Positions 50,269 to 59,777 of a stretch of DNA of 64,000 nucleotides are shown here, piece by piece. Position 1 is the stretch's first letter. Every line of letters starts with the position of its first letter. Made by a program: the position numbers and the translations under genes. This stretch comes from Allopontixanthobacter sp034376665 (lineage in GTDB: Bacteria > Pseudomonadota > Alphaproteobacteria > Sphingomonadales > Sphingomonadaceae): contig NZ_JAXMJI010000067.1 in the NCBI RefSeq assembly GCF_034376665.1, forward strand, positions 1 to 64,000, written 5' to 3'. Below the pieces are notes generated by a model, which was not told where the DNA came from, made no database searches, and was given only the letters and a program-made list of their open reading frames with translations.

Positions 50269-52599
50269 ATGGCCAGGATTGATCGGGCGCGCACGGGATT
50301 ATTGCTTTCCGCTGCCTTCATTTTCGGCATGTCGTCTCAGGCACAGGCACAAACTGCCGATGCCGCCGGGGAAGCTGACGCAGTCGCGGAAGCCGGGCCG
50401 GCAAGCGGCGAGATTATCGTCACCGCGCGCAAGCGGGCTGAAAGCCTCCAGGACGTTGCGGCATCGATCCAGGCTTTTCAGGGTCCTGTGCTGCAGGCTG
50501 CAGGCTTTGTCGATATTCAGACGCTTTCGGCGACCATTCCCAATTTCCATTATTCGAACGCGACCGGCGCAAACGATATTCTGGTGATGCGCGGGCTTGG
50601 TACGGTCGGCTCCGGCCCGCATTTCGAACCTGCCGTTGGCCAGGTATTCAACGGATTCTTTGCCTCCCGCAGCCGGTTGGGCCGGTCCGCTTTCATGGAT
50701 GTCGGGCAAGTTGAAGTGCTGCGCGGCCCGCAAGGCGCGATTATCGGGAAAAATACCTCGCTCGGCGCGATCAATGTCACCCCAAACAAGCCGACCAATA
50801 CTCTCGAAGCTTCGCTGTTCACCAGTTATGATTTCGAAGACCGCGAAGGGTACGAAGTCGAAGCGGTGGTGTCCGGCCCGATAACAGAAGGGGTCCGCGC
50901 CCGTTTGGCGGTCAATTACAAGGACCGCGACGGCACCATCCGCAATACCGCGATCGGCGGCTTTGCCCAATCGGTGGAAGATCTTTCCACCCGCATCATA
51001 GTGGAGGCGGATGTTTCCGATCGGGTGACGGCGGAACTGATGTGGCAACGCAGCGATTTTGATCGCAACGGTAATGCGCGCGAGCTTTCGTTCTGCAACA
51101 ACCCAGCCGCAGTGCTGGCGGCGATCGGCGACGATTGCACGCTCAACGGCAGCCACGTCAATGTGAACTTCTTTGCCGGACAGCAGATTGACGAACCGTT
51201 CAGCCTCGAAGCGAATATGTTGGGTTTCACGCTCAATTTCGATTTCGACGCCTTCACCGTCAGCTCGCTTACCGGATACCAGGAATACACGATTTCCGAC
51301 CAGTTCGATTCCGATCTGTCGCCGCTTGACCAGCGGACCATCAACAATGTCGAGGATTACGAACAATTCTCGCAGGAACTCCGGGCGGTATCGAACGGAC
51401 GCAACCCGGTCGATTACATCTTCGGTGCCTTGTTCGTGACCAACAAGATCGACTTTGTGCAGGATTCCGACTTCCGCGATGCACCCGCCAATGGCGGCCC
51501 ACTGCGTCGCCGGCAGCTGGCCTCGCTCGATACCGACAGCATCTCGGTGTTCGGAGAACTGACCTGGAATGCAACCGACACGATATCGCTCACCGGCGGC
51601 GCGCGCTATACGCACGAGGAACGCGACAGCACGGTGCAGCAAACCAACTTCACCATCTACACGACCGATAACGAAGGCGCGCGATGCGGCGGCGGCGGGT
51701 TCCGCATCTGCCACGATGTCGAAGGCTCGCTGAGCGACAACGACATATCGTGGAACGCCAGCGTCCGGTGGAAGCCGATCGAGCGCACGATGTTCTATGC
51801 CTCAGTCGCCACCGGCTTCAAGAGCGGCGCCTTCAACCTGCTAAGCGGCTTCCAGGATGCACTGCTGGAACAGGTCTTTGCCTTCGGACCCGAAGATTCG
51901 ATCAATTATGAATTCGGCGGCAAGCATGAATTTTCCGGCCGCCGTATCCGGTTCAACTGGACTGCTTTCTACACGCAGATCAACGATCTGCAGGTTTCGC
52001 AGAACGACCCGACCGTGATCGCACAGATCATCAGCAACGCAGGCAAGGCGCGCGCCAAGGGGGTCGAGATCGACAGCAGCTTCGATCTGACCGACCAGCT
52101 TACCGTGAAGCTTGTCGGGTCATACCTTGATGCGCAATACACAAGGTTCGAAAATGCGCCCTGCTTCACCGGTCAGACTGCCGCGCAGGGGTGTGTTCGC
52201 AACAGCGCCAACCAACTGGTGCAGGACCTTTCGGGCGCGCCAACTACTCGAGCGCCCGAATGGACGTTCACCGCCGATGCGGAATATACCATTCCCCTGG
52301 GCGGAAATCTGGAGCTGCGGCCTTCGGGACGCTGGTACTATGTCGATGACCACGTTCTGGCGGTCGACAACGATCCCCGCTCGGTGCAGGAAGCGTATCA
52401 CAAGATCGACGCCAGCCTGACGCTGGCCGAGGCAGACGATCGCTGGTCGATCTCGCTGGTCGGGCGCAATCTGACCAACAAGTTCACCAGGTCCTTTGAT
52501 GATGCGACCACCGCGATCAATGCGTTCGGCGGTGGCGGCAGGTTCGCCAATACCGAGGAAAGCCGCACGATCGCCCTAAAAGCGCGGGTGCGTTACTGA
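50269..52599 (+). CDS. TonB-dependent receptor
   Basis: A 776-residue receptor. The signal peptide ends near QAQA (residue 28), a TonB-box-like region EIIVTARKRAESLQDVAASI follows, then the plug (LRGPQGAIIGKNTSLGAINV) and barrel, ending in RTIALKARVRY. GGAGGAAG ten bases upstream sets ATG 50269. It is 24 bp before the ThDP enzyme gene, which is followed at once by an MFS gene, so receptor, enzyme and permease appear to form one uptake-and-processing unit. Confidence 0.92.
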   Translation: MARIDRARTGLLLSAAFIFGMSSQAQAQTADAAGEADAVAEAGPASGEIIVTARKRAESLQDVAASIQAFQGPVLQAAGFVDIQTLSATIPNFHYSNATGANDILVMRGLGTVGSGPHFEPAVGQVFNGFFASRSRLGRSAFMDVGQVEVLRGPQGAIIGKNTSLGAINVTPNKPTNTLEASLFTSYDFEDREGYEVEAVVSGPITEGVRARLAVNYKDRDGTIRNTAIGGFAQSVEDLSTRIIVEADVSDRVTAELMWQRSDFDRNGNARELSFCNNPAAVLAAIGDDCTLNGSHVNVNFFAGQQIDEPFSLEANMLGFTLNFDFDAFTVSSLTGYQEYTISDQFDSDLSPLDQRTINNVEDYEQFSQELRAVSNGRNPVDYIFGALFVTNKIDFVQDSDFRDAPANGGPLRRRQLASLDTDSISVFGELTWNATDTISLTGGARYTHEERDSTVQQTNFTIYTTDNEGARCGGGGFRICHDVEGSLSDNDISWNASVRWKPIERTMFYASVATGFKSGAFNLLSGFQDALLEQVFAFGPEDSINYEFGGKHEFSGRRIRFNWTAFYTQINDLQVSQNDPTVIAQIISNAGKARAKGVEIDSSFDLTDQLTVKLVGSYLDAQYTRFENAPCFTGQTAAQGCVRNSANQLVQDLSGAPTTRAPEWTFTADAEYTIPLGGNLELRPSGRWYYVDDHVLAVDNDPRSVQEAYHKIDASLTLAEADDRWSISLVGRNLTNKFTRSFDDATTAINAFGGGGRFANTEESRTIALKARVRY

Positions 52600-52623
52600 T
52601 CTCAACAAGGGCGGTAAGGCATA

Positions 52624-54537
52624 ATGTTTGCAGCTTCCAAGGATCTGCTGGACCACAAAATCGGCAGGCGGGCTTTCATTGGCACCATGACTGCCGGGGG
52701 CATGTCGGTGGCAGGCGCATCGGCATTGGCCGAAACGCTCGACATTCCAATTGCCTCTGCCCCGCCGCCCCAGTCGGCACGCATTGTCGAAGGGTTGACC
52801 GGGGGCGAGGCGCTGGCCGAATTCCTGATCGAATGGGATGTGAACTATGTATTCGGTCTGGCAGGATCGGAGGAGGTCGGCTTTCTCGATGCGCTGATTG
52901 ACCGGAAGCAGCTCAATTACTGCACCTGCCTGCATGAATCTGCGGCCATGGCGATGGCTGATGGCTATTCGCGGTCAACCGGGCGCACACCGTTCATCCA
53001 GCTGCATTCAGTGGCCGGTGCGGCCTATGCGCTGGGCCAATTGGTCAATACCTGGCGTGACCGCGTGCCTGCCGTAATCATGACCGGCCGGCAGTCGAGC
53101 GATTTTCGCGGGCAGGATGGCTTTCTGGAAGCGGTCAATCTGCACGAACTGCCGCGCGATTATACGCAGTGGATCTGGGATGTTATGGACCCGGCCACGA
53201 TCCCCGAAGTAATGCGCCGCGCGTTCCTGTTGGCCGAGGCACCGCCGGGCGGGCCAGCTTTTGTCACCGTGTCCAAGGATTTCCTCGAACAGCCATTGCC
53301 GCCTACTCAAATCACGCCCCGGTCGCGGTCCAGGATCGATTATGACGTGGTCCCGCCCGATGACCATGTCGCGCGGATTGCCGATGCGCTTTCCACTGCG
53401 CAATTTCCCGCATTGTTTGTCGGTAACGAGGCAATACGCTGGGATGCCAGCGCCGAAATTTCCGCGATTGCCGAACATATTGGCGCCGCGGTGATGACCG
53501 CGCCAAAGGTGCCGCTGATCTTTCCGACAACGCATCCGGCCTATCTTGGCGAACTGGGTGACGATCCGGCAATTGCTGCGCGCATCGACTGCTTCTGGAG
53601 CCTGGGCGGGCACATGTTCAAGCATGGCGCCAAGGCAAAGTCACCGCCGATACCGCCCGGTGCCGTCACCATCCACACCGGCCTCAACGAAGGCGAGGTC
53701 GGGCGCAATTACCCGGTGGATATCGCCGCCGTTGCCGGAATGCGCGCGACCGCCAGCGCCGTCATGGCGGAATTGCTTCGCCGCGGAAAGCCAAGCGGCG
53801 CGATGAACGCCCGGCGGGATGCCATTGCCAATGCGTCGGCTAAGCGGCGTCAGGATCTGGACGCAATCGCCGACCGCGAAGCCGGCAACGAGCCAATTGC
53901 CACGAGCCGCCTGATGCGCGAATTGAACGCGGTCATGGCGGATGATGCCAGCGTGGTTTCCGAAGTGGTCAGTTCGGACCAGTATCTGCGCTATTACCTC
54001 GATATCGATCATCGCCGGCCGATGGCCCAACGCAGGCGCAATTTCGATACCACCGGCGGCGTCCTTGGCTGGGGCGTTGCTGCGGCAATCGGCGTAAAAA
54101 TCGGCAATCCGCAGCGCGAAACCTGGTGCCTGACCGGCGATGGCGCGCTCAATTTCGGGGCGCAGGCGCTATGGACCGCTGCCCGATACGAAGTGCCCAT
54201 CGGTATCGTGGTGTTCAACAACGGCCAATATCAGTCGAACCGGCGCTTCCTCCACTGGTATGGCCGCCGCGCCGCGGAAACCGGACAGTATCCCGGGGTG
54301 AACCTGGGACATCCCGATATCGACCATGTCGCACTGGCTAAGGCGTACGGAGTCGAGGGCGAAACTATCGATGATCCCGCCGGGCTCGCTGCAGCGCTGA
54401 AACGGGCGGCGCGCGCAATCCGCGAAGAAAAGCGGCCCTATTTGCTCGATGTCCGGATCGAAAAACGGTACGGCGGGGCGCAATCGGACTGGTTCGATTT
54501 CTTTTCAGTGGCCAAGGGGATGGGGCGCACTTCATGA
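52624..54537 (+). CDS. Thiamine-diphosphate enzyme with predicted Tat signal
   Basis: A 637-residue protein of the acetolactate synthase/benzoylformate decarboxylase superfamily. The N-terminus has a twin-arginine pattern GRRAFIGTM followed by GGMSVAGASALAETL, a probable Tat signal (about 1-38). Then come the Pyr domain with the cofactor-activating Glu in LHESAAMAMADGYSRSTG, a middle domain, and the PP domain with the ThDP/Mg motif GDGALNFGAQALWTAARYEV-IGIVVFNN. It could decarboxylate or ligate 2-oxo acids outside the inner membrane, which is unusual for this family. Coupled to the downstream MFS gene (ATGA). Substrate is unknown. Confidence 0.8.
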   Translation: MFAASKDLLDHKIGRRAFIGTMTAGGMSVAGASALAETLDIPIASAPPPQSARIVEGLTGGEALAEFLIEWDVNYVFGLAGSEEVGFLDALIDRKQLNYCTCLHESAAMAMADGYSRSTGRTPFIQLHSVAGAAYALGQLVNTWRDRVPAVIMTGRQSSDFRGQDGFLEAVNLHELPRDYTQWIWDVMDPATIPEVMRRAFLLAEAPPGGPAFVTVSKDFLEQPLPPTQITPRSRSRIDYDVVPPDDHVARIADALSTAQFPALFVGNEAIRWDASAEISAIAEHIGAAVMTAPKVPLIFPTTHPAYLGELGDDPAIAARIDCFWSLGGHMFKHGAKAKSPPIPPGAVTIHTGLNEGEVGRNYPVDIAAVAGMRATASAVMAELLRRGKPSGAMNARRDAIANASAKRRQDLDAIADREAGNEPIATSRLMRELNAVMADDASVVSEVVSSDQYLRYYLDIDHRRPMAQRRRNFDTTGGVLGWGVAAAIGVKIGNPQRETWCLTGDGALNFGAQALWTAARYEVPIGIVVFNNGQYQSNRRFLHWYGRRAAETGQYPGVNLGHPDIDHVALAKAYGVEGETIDDPAGLAAALKRAARAIREEKRPYLLDVRIEKRYGGAQSDWFDFFSVAKGMGRTS

Positions 54538-55862
54538 CAATGGCGGCAACTGTCCCTGAAGATCGCATGACCCGCGCGGAAATGATCGCAGTTGGGATCT
54601 GCATCTTCATCAACATGCTCGATGGGTTCGACGTCCTGGTGATCTCCTTCGCAGGCCCTGCAATCACCCGGGCCTGGAATCTCACCCCGCCGGAACTGGG
54701 GCTGCTGTTCAGTTCCGGGCTTGCCGGGATGATGATCGGTTCGCTGTTCCTGGCGCCGCTTGCCGACCGGATCGGCAGGCGCCCGGTGGTGCTGATCAGC
54801 CTGACGCTGGTCAGCGCGGGGATGCTCGCCTCGTCCGTGTCGAACGGCCTCTACGTGCTTGCCGCTACGCGCGTGATTTCCGGCCTCGGAATCGGGGCGA
54901 TGCTCGCGGGGCTGACCGCAACCGTTGCCGAATACACACCAGAAGCGCGCCGAGCCCTCGCCGTCAGCCTGCTGCAGACCGCCTACCCGGTCGGCGCGAT
55001 TGTCGGCGGAATGATTTCGGCCATACTCATCGCCGATTTCGGCTGGCGCTCCGTATTCGTGGTCGGCGGCCTACTGCCGGCGCTGCTGATCCCGGTGGTC
55101 TGGTTCGCCTTGCCCGAATCGCTGGCGTTCCTGTCATCGCGGCAAACGCCCAACAGCCTGGCCCGGACGAACGCGGCGCGGCGCAGGTTGGGCCGCGCTG
55201 AATTGGCACAATTGCCCCCGCCCCCGGTCAGCACCGGCAAGCAAGCGGGTTCGGTTCTGGCTTTGCTCACGCCCGAATACAAGCGCCGCACACTGCTCAT
55301 TACCGTTACCTATGTCATGGTGATGATGACCCTCTATTTCGTGCTCAGCTGGACGCCAAAAATCGTCGTCGATGCGGGATTGACCGAAGCCAAGGGCATT
55401 TCCGCCAGCGTACTCGTCAATATCGGCGGGGTCGTCGGCGCTTCGATATTCTGGATCCTTGCAGTACGCTTCCGCGAGGTGCGCACTCTGCGCGTCTATA
55501 TGCTGCTCTGCATGGCCGGGTTGATCCTCTTTGGGCTGGTTGACATGCACAGCGCCATGCTGTGGGTCGCAGCCTTCATCATGGGCTGTTTCCTGCACGG
55601 GACCACCATCGGCCTCTACACGCTGCTTCCGCGTCTTTACCCGGCCGAAGTCCGCTCGACCGGAGCAGGTTGGGCGATCGGCGTTGGCCGGCTGGGCGCG
55701 ATATTCGGCCCTGCGATCGCGGGCTGGCTGTTCAGCGCCGGATTTGGCGCCGGAATTGTCTATGCCTTGTTCGCCTTGCCGGTGGCGTTTGCCTTCATCG
55801 CGGTTTCACGGATAGATGACCGCCCGGCGACTGCAGGCGAGGCAGCTCAATCGGCCCAGTAA
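54534..55862 (+). CDS. MFS aromatic acid:H+ symporter (AAHS family)
   Basis: A 442-residue transporter with 12 membrane helices. The AAHS signature DGFDVLVISFAGPAI sits in helix 1, and the loop 2-3 motif is LADRIGRRPVV. This family (PcaK, BenK, VanK) imports aromatic acids with protons. It overlaps the ThDP gene stop by four bases and ends, overlapping, at ligI on the other strand. It would import the product formed by the periplasmic enzyme or the acid taken up by the receptor. Confidence 0.9.
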   Translation: MTMAATVPEDRMTRAEMIAVGICIFINMLDGFDVLVISFAGPAITRAWNLTPPELGLLFSSGLAGMMIGSLFLAPLADRIGRRPVVLISLTLVSAGMLASSVSNGLYVLAATRVISGLGIGAMLAGLTATVAEYTPEARRALAVSLLQTAYPVGAIVGGMISAILIADFGWRSVFVVGGLLPALLIPVVWFALPESLAFLSSRQTPNSLARTNAARRRLGRAELAQLPPPPVSTGKQAGSVLALLTPEYKRRTLLITVTYVMVMMTLYFVLSWTPKIVVDAGLTEAKGISASVLVNIGGVVGASIFWILAVRFREVRTLRVYMLLCMAGLILFGLVDMHSAMLWVAAFIMGCFLHGTTIGLYTLLPRLYPAEVRSTGAGWAIGVGRLGAIFGPAIAGWLFSAGFGAGIVYALFALPVAFAFIAVSRIDDRPATAGEAAQSAQ

Positions 55863-56740
55863 AGCCGGGAGGGATTGTCGACCAGCAATTTGCGCTGCAA
55901 TTCTTCGGTCGGAGCGATACGCGGGATCATGTCAACCAGATGCCCGTCATCGGGGATCGCGTGCTGCATGTTGGGATGCGGCCAATCGCTGCCCCACAGC
56001 ACGCGGTCGGAATAATCGGCAACCAGCGGCGCGACTGCGGCGGCAAAGCAGTTCCACGGATCGCCCCTGGGGTCCAGCCGGTCCGGGCACGTAGCCTTGA
56101 AGTGGATATCGTCGCGGCTGTCGAGCAGTGCGCGAAACGCCTGCATGTCCGGCCCGGCTGGCCCGCCCGTGACATCGGGGCGGCCCATGTGATCAATCAC
56201 GATCGGCACGGGTATCGCATCGATGAAGCCGCGCAATTCTTCGAGGATGTCCGCTTCGAAATATATGACTACATGCCAACCCTGGGGCAGTCGCTTCGAC
56301 ACTTCGAGGAACTGGTCCCTGGGTGCATCGTCCACCAGGCGTTTGAGGAAATTGAAACGGATCGCGCGCGCTCCGCCATCATGCAGAGCGTGAAGGCCCG
56401 CTTCGGCAATCGCCGGATCGACCATGGCCACACCCCGCGCCCGCCCACCCGATCTTGCGATGGCGTGCAGCATGGCAGAATTGTCGGTCCCGTGGCAGCT
56501 CGCCTGGACGATCACATTGCGGTCGAAACCCAGATGATCCCGCAGCGCAAACAGCATCTCAGGTCCGGCGTCGGCAGGCAGGTATTTGGCCTTGGAACTG
56601 AAAGGGAATTGCGCGACCGGGCCGAACACATGGCAATGCGCGTCGATCGCGCCGGGCGGCGGGCAATAGCGCGGCGGTGACGGGCTGGCGTGCCACGAGA
56701 CGATGCGATCCAATCGGCTCTGAGTTTGCCGAAGGGTCAT
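55847..56740 (-). CDS. ligI: 2-Pyrone-4,6-dicarboxylate lactonase
   Basis: A 297-residue amidohydrolase. Signature segments are GAIDAHCHVFGPVAQFPF, VIDHMGRPDVTGG and VLWGSDWPHPNMQ. It hydrolyses 2-pyrone-4,6-dicarboxylate (PDC) to 4-oxalomesaconate, without a metal, in the protocatechuate 4,5-cleavage pathway. ATG 56740 overlaps the ligU stop as ATGA. Order on the minus strand is ligK, ligU, ligI. Confidence 0.92.
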   Translation of the reverse strand: MTLRQTQSRLDRIVSWHASPSPPRYCPPPGAIDAHCHVFGPVAQFPFSSKAKYLPADAGPEMLFALRDHLGFDRNVIVQASCHGTDNSAMLHAIARSGGRARGVAMVDPAIAEAGLHALHDGGARAIRFNFLKRLVDDAPRDQFLEVSKRLPQGWHVVIYFEADILEELRGFIDAIPVPIVIDHMGRPDVTGGPAGPDMQAFRALLDSRDDIHFKATCPDRLDPRGDPWNCFAAAVAPLVADYSDRVLWGSDWPHPNMQHAIPDDGHLVDMIPRIAPTEELQRKLLVDNPSRLYWAD

Positions 56741-57792
56741 GCAAATACTATCCCGTCCATCAGCTTGCGCGCGGTGCGCAGCAAAGCAGCGGAGACGACC
56801 TCGCCCGCGTCGTTTACTTCAAGCACGCAGCCCAATTCGCCGGTCGGATGTTCCACCGACAGCATTTTGCGCGGCCCCGGCGGGATCACCGCCACCTCGG
56901 CTGCGGGCGAGCCGGGGACAAGGCAGGCGGTCGCCACACTGACCGCGCCGAGCACGCCGATGGTGGCATGCGCGCGGTGCGGAATGAAGCTGCGCACGCA
57001 GATCGCGCCGCGAGATTTTGGCGGGGCGACAAGCATCATCTTGGGCACGGATTTTTCGCGCACATCGCCCAGGTTCATGCGCGCGCCCACGGCCAGGCGA
57101 ATTGCCTCGATCGTTACCTTGAGTTCGGCATTGGCGTCCAGCCATTCGCGGTCCTCATAGCCGGTAATGCCGACATCAGCCGCCTTCATCACGACGCAGG
57201 GCATGCCATTGTCGATCAAGGTAACGGGCACGCCGTTCACCATGTCCACGGCATTTCCGCTGGGTAGCAGCGCGCCGCAACTCGAACCGGCAGTATCACG
57301 GAATTCGAGCGGGATCGGGGCGTGGCTGCCGGGCACGCCATCGATCCGGGTATTGCCTTCGTATGTCACCGCTCCACCCGGCGTCATCACCGTGGCGATG
57401 GCGATTTGGCCGGTGTTTTCCATGAAGATCGTCACGCGTGTTTCATCGCCCGTGGCCTCCACCAATCCGCGCTCGATCGCGAAGGGACCGACACCGGCCA
57501 GGATATTGCCGCAATTCTGCGCATCGGAAACGATCGCCTGATCGACGAAAACCTGCAGGAACAGATAATCGACATCCACGCCTTCGCGCGCCGATTTCTG
57601 CACTACCGCGGCCTTGCTGGTCAGCGGATCGGCCCCGCCCATCCCGTCAATCTGGCGCGGATCGGGGCTGCCCATTACGCGCAGCAGGAATGCATCGCGC
57701 GCCGCCGCGTCAGCGGGCAGATCGCGGGCAAGGAAAAACCCGCCCTTCGACGTGCCGCCGCGCATCCACATACAGGGAGCAGAAGCCTGCAT
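56737..57792 (-). CDS. ligU: 4-Oxalomesaconate tautomerase/isomerase (PrpF family)
   Basis: A 351-residue PrpF-fold isomerase. CMWMRGGTSKGGFFLARDLP at the N-terminus, DAQNCGNILAGVGPFAIERG and SFIPHRAHATIGVLGAVSVA later are characteristic of the GalD/LigU branch. It interconverts oxalomesaconate forms: a keto-enol tautomer in GalD, a 1,3-allylic isomer in LigU of Sphingobium. The choice between the two activities cannot be made from sequence. It is between ligK and ligI; it overlaps ligI by four bases. Confidence 0.88.
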   Translation of the reverse strand: MQASAPCMWMRGGTSKGGFFLARDLPADAAARDAFLLRVMGSPDPRQIDGMGGADPLTSKAAVVQKSAREGVDVDYLFLQVFVDQAIVSDAQNCGNILAGVGPFAIERGLVEATGDETRVTIFMENTGQIAIATVMTPGGAVTYEGNTRIDGVPGSHAPIPLEFRDTAGSSCGALLPSGNAVDMVNGVPVTLIDNGMPCVVMKAADVGITGYEDREWLDANAELKVTIEAIRLAVGARMNLGDVREKSVPKMMLVAPPKSRGAICVRSFIPHRAHATIGVLGAVSVATACLVPGSPAAEVAVIPPGPRKMLSVEHPTGELGCVLEVNDAGEVVSAALLRTARKLMDGIVFA

Positions 57793-58466
57793 CAGACGTA
57801 TTTCAACCCTTCGGCGGCGAGCCGTTCGCGCATCCCGTACATATCCAGTCCGAGAATTCCGGCAGCGAGCTTGTCGCGCTTTGCCGCTTCGTTGGCTTCG
57901 CGGGCCTGCGCAGCTGCAAGCACGTCTTCCGCCTTTTCACGCGGGACCACGCACACACCGTCGTCATCAGCCACGATCACATCGCCCGGCTGAATGGCCG
58001 CGCCAGCACAGACCACCGGTACATTCACGCTGCCCAATGTGTTCTTCACCGTGCCTTGTGCGAACACTGCCTTCGACCATACCGGGAACTGCATCGCCGT
58101 GAGATCGCGCACGTCGCGCACACCGGCATCGATCACCAAACCGCGGCAACCGTGCGCGATAGCGCTGGTGGCGAGCAGGTCGCCGAAATAGCCATCCTCG
58201 CACGGGGAAGTCGGCGCGAGCACGAGAATGTCTCCCTGCCTCAGTTGTTCGATCGCGGCGTGCACCATCCAGTTGTCGCCCGGTGGGGCGCTGATGGTCA
58301 CCGCGCTGCCGGCAATGCGGGCCCCCGGATAGATCGGACGCATGGTACTCGCGAGCAGGCCGGTGCGCCCCTGCGCCTCGTGCACGGTGGCGACCCCGCA
58401 TCGGGCCAGCCCGTCGATGATCGACAAGTCAGCTCGCGCGATGTTCTGAACGACGATGCCGGACAT
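57792..58466 (-). CDS. ligK: 4-Hydroxy-4-methyl-2-oxoglutarate/4-carboxy-4-hydroxy-2-oxoadipate aldolase
   Basis: A 224-residue RraA-fold class II aldolase that splits 4-carboxy-4-hydroxy-2-oxoadipate into pyruvate and oxaloacetate, the last pathway step. The substrate/metal motif Arg-Asp is in LVIDAGVRDVRDL, and GDVIVADDDGVCVVPREKAE closes the fold. ATG 58466 has GGAGC eight bases upstream. It is divergent from the LysR gene across ~100 bp. Confidence 0.92.
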   Translation of the reverse strand: MSGIVVQNIARADLSIIDGLARCGVATVHEAQGRTGLLASTMRPIYPGARIAGSAVTISAPPGDNWMVHAAIEQLRQGDILVLAPTSPCEDGYFGDLLATSAIAHGCRGLVIDAGVRDVRDLTAMQFPVWSKAVFAQGTVKNTLGSVNVPVVCAGAAIQPGDVIVADDDGVCVVPREKAEDVLAAAQAREANEAAKRDKLAAGILGLDMYGMRERLAAEGLKYV

Positions 58467-58568
58467 CGAAATTGCTCCTTCAAACTTGGTCGCAGACATG
58501 GCCCGATGCGGGCCGTCACGCAATTCGGAACTGTCACCTGCCCATAAGTTTGTGCTAAGTCACGCGAC

Positions 58569-59711
58569 ATGGATGTGTTTGCACTCAACCTTCGTCACTT
58601 GCGCGCAATCGTCGAGATCAGTCGCTGTGGGAGCATTTCGGGTGCAGCGACAGCCGTAAATCTGACCCAGCCAGCCATAACACAGGCTTTGGCCAAGCTG
58701 GAAAGCGGGATCGGCCAGCCGCTGTTTGTGCGGCGCGCAGACGGCATGTCGCCAACCCCGGCGGCCGAACTGCTGGTATCGCGCGCAGAAGCGGCACTGA
58801 ACCATATTGCCAGCAGCAGAGTGACGATGGCGCAGCTGCGCGCCCTGGTCGCCCTGGCCGATGCGGGCAGCTATGCCGGTGCCAGCGCCGCCACGGCCCT
58901 GTCGCAACCATCGCTGCACCGCGCCGTGGGTGACCTCTCGCTGGCCTTGCGGCGGGAACTGGTCACGCGCCGGGGCAAAGGCATTGCGCTGACAGACGCC
59001 GGACGGAATCTGGCCCGGCGCTTCCGGTTGGCGCTTGCCGAACTGACGGCGGCGATCAGCGAGCTCCATGCCCTGCAAGGGCGTGAGACAGGGCGCTTAG
59101 CCATCGGCGCGATGCCGCTATCCCGGGCGCGGCTGTTGCCCGCAGCGGTCAGCGCATTTCACCGCCTCTATCCCGATGTGCATATCAGCATCGTCGAAGG
59201 GGCATTCCACGAGCTGGTCGAACCGCTGCGCGATGGCGCGCTTGACCTCATTATCGGGGCCGTGCGGGATCCCGCGCCTGGTCCCGACCTCGACCAAACG
59301 GTGCTGTTCGAAGACCGGCCAGTGGTGCTCGCCCGCCATGGTCACCCGATGCAGGGCAGCGACGTGCGCAGGCTCGCTCAATATCCCTGGATTGTGCCCT
59401 CACCCGGCACCCCGCTGCGCGGGCAATGGGAACGCATATTCTGCGAAGCGGGCATTGCTGCGCCGCGCGTGCCCATCGAATGCGGATCGGTAATAACCAT
59501 CCGGCAGATACTTATGGACAGCGACTTCCTGACGCTGCTCTCGCCCGATCAGGTCGCGGTCGAGCTTGAGGCAGGATGGCTGCGCCGGATATGCGATGCA
59601 CCGCCAGGGCTGGTGCGCAGGATCGGCCTGACGACGCGTGCGAATTGGCGTCCGACTGCGCGCCAGGCAAGCTTCATGGAACTTCTCGATATCCATGCGG
59701 GTGGATCATGA
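58569..59711 (+). CDS. LysR family regulator with tandem HTH domains
   Basis: A 380-residue LTTR, about 80 longer than usual. Two winged-HTH units follow each other: the first at ~5-75 (LRHLRAIVEISRCGSISGAA, LTQPAITQALAKLESGIGQP) and the second at ~87-155 (LRALVALADAGSYAGASAAT, LSQPSLHRAVGDLSLALRRE). The usual effector domain starts at GRLAIGAMPLSRARLLPAAV. It lies between divergent lig gene groups and should control both, with an intermediate such as protocatechuate, PDC or oxalomesaconate as ligand. A GGCCC-GATGC-GGGCC repeat lies in the intergenic region at 58500-58514. Confidence 0.88.
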   Translation: MDVFALNLRHLRAIVEISRCGSISGAATAVNLTQPAITQALAKLESGIGQPLFVRRADGMSPTPAAELLVSRAEAALNHIASSRVTMAQLRALVALADAGSYAGASAATALSQPSLHRAVGDLSLALRRELVTRRGKGIALTDAGRNLARRFRLALAELTAAISELHALQGRETGRLAIGAMPLSRARLLPAAVSAFHRLYPDVHISIVEGAFHELVEPLRDGALDLIIGAVRDPAPGPDLDQTVLFEDRPVVLARHGHPMQGSDVRRLAQYPWIVPSPGTPLRGQWERIFCEAGIAAPRVPIECGSVITIRQILMDSDFLTLLSPDQVAVELEAGWLRRICDAPPGLVRRIGLTTRANWRPTARQASFMELLDIHAGGS

Positions 59712-59777
59712 ATTAGGATCAGCTTATAGCATGATCGGGCTTCCGATTGGCCGCCCCGCCGCCGGAGGATTAGCCCT

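Noticed and set aside
50299..51714. 471-codon minus-strand open frame over the second TonB receptor
   Set aside because: Antisense shadow; no ribosome site or domain.
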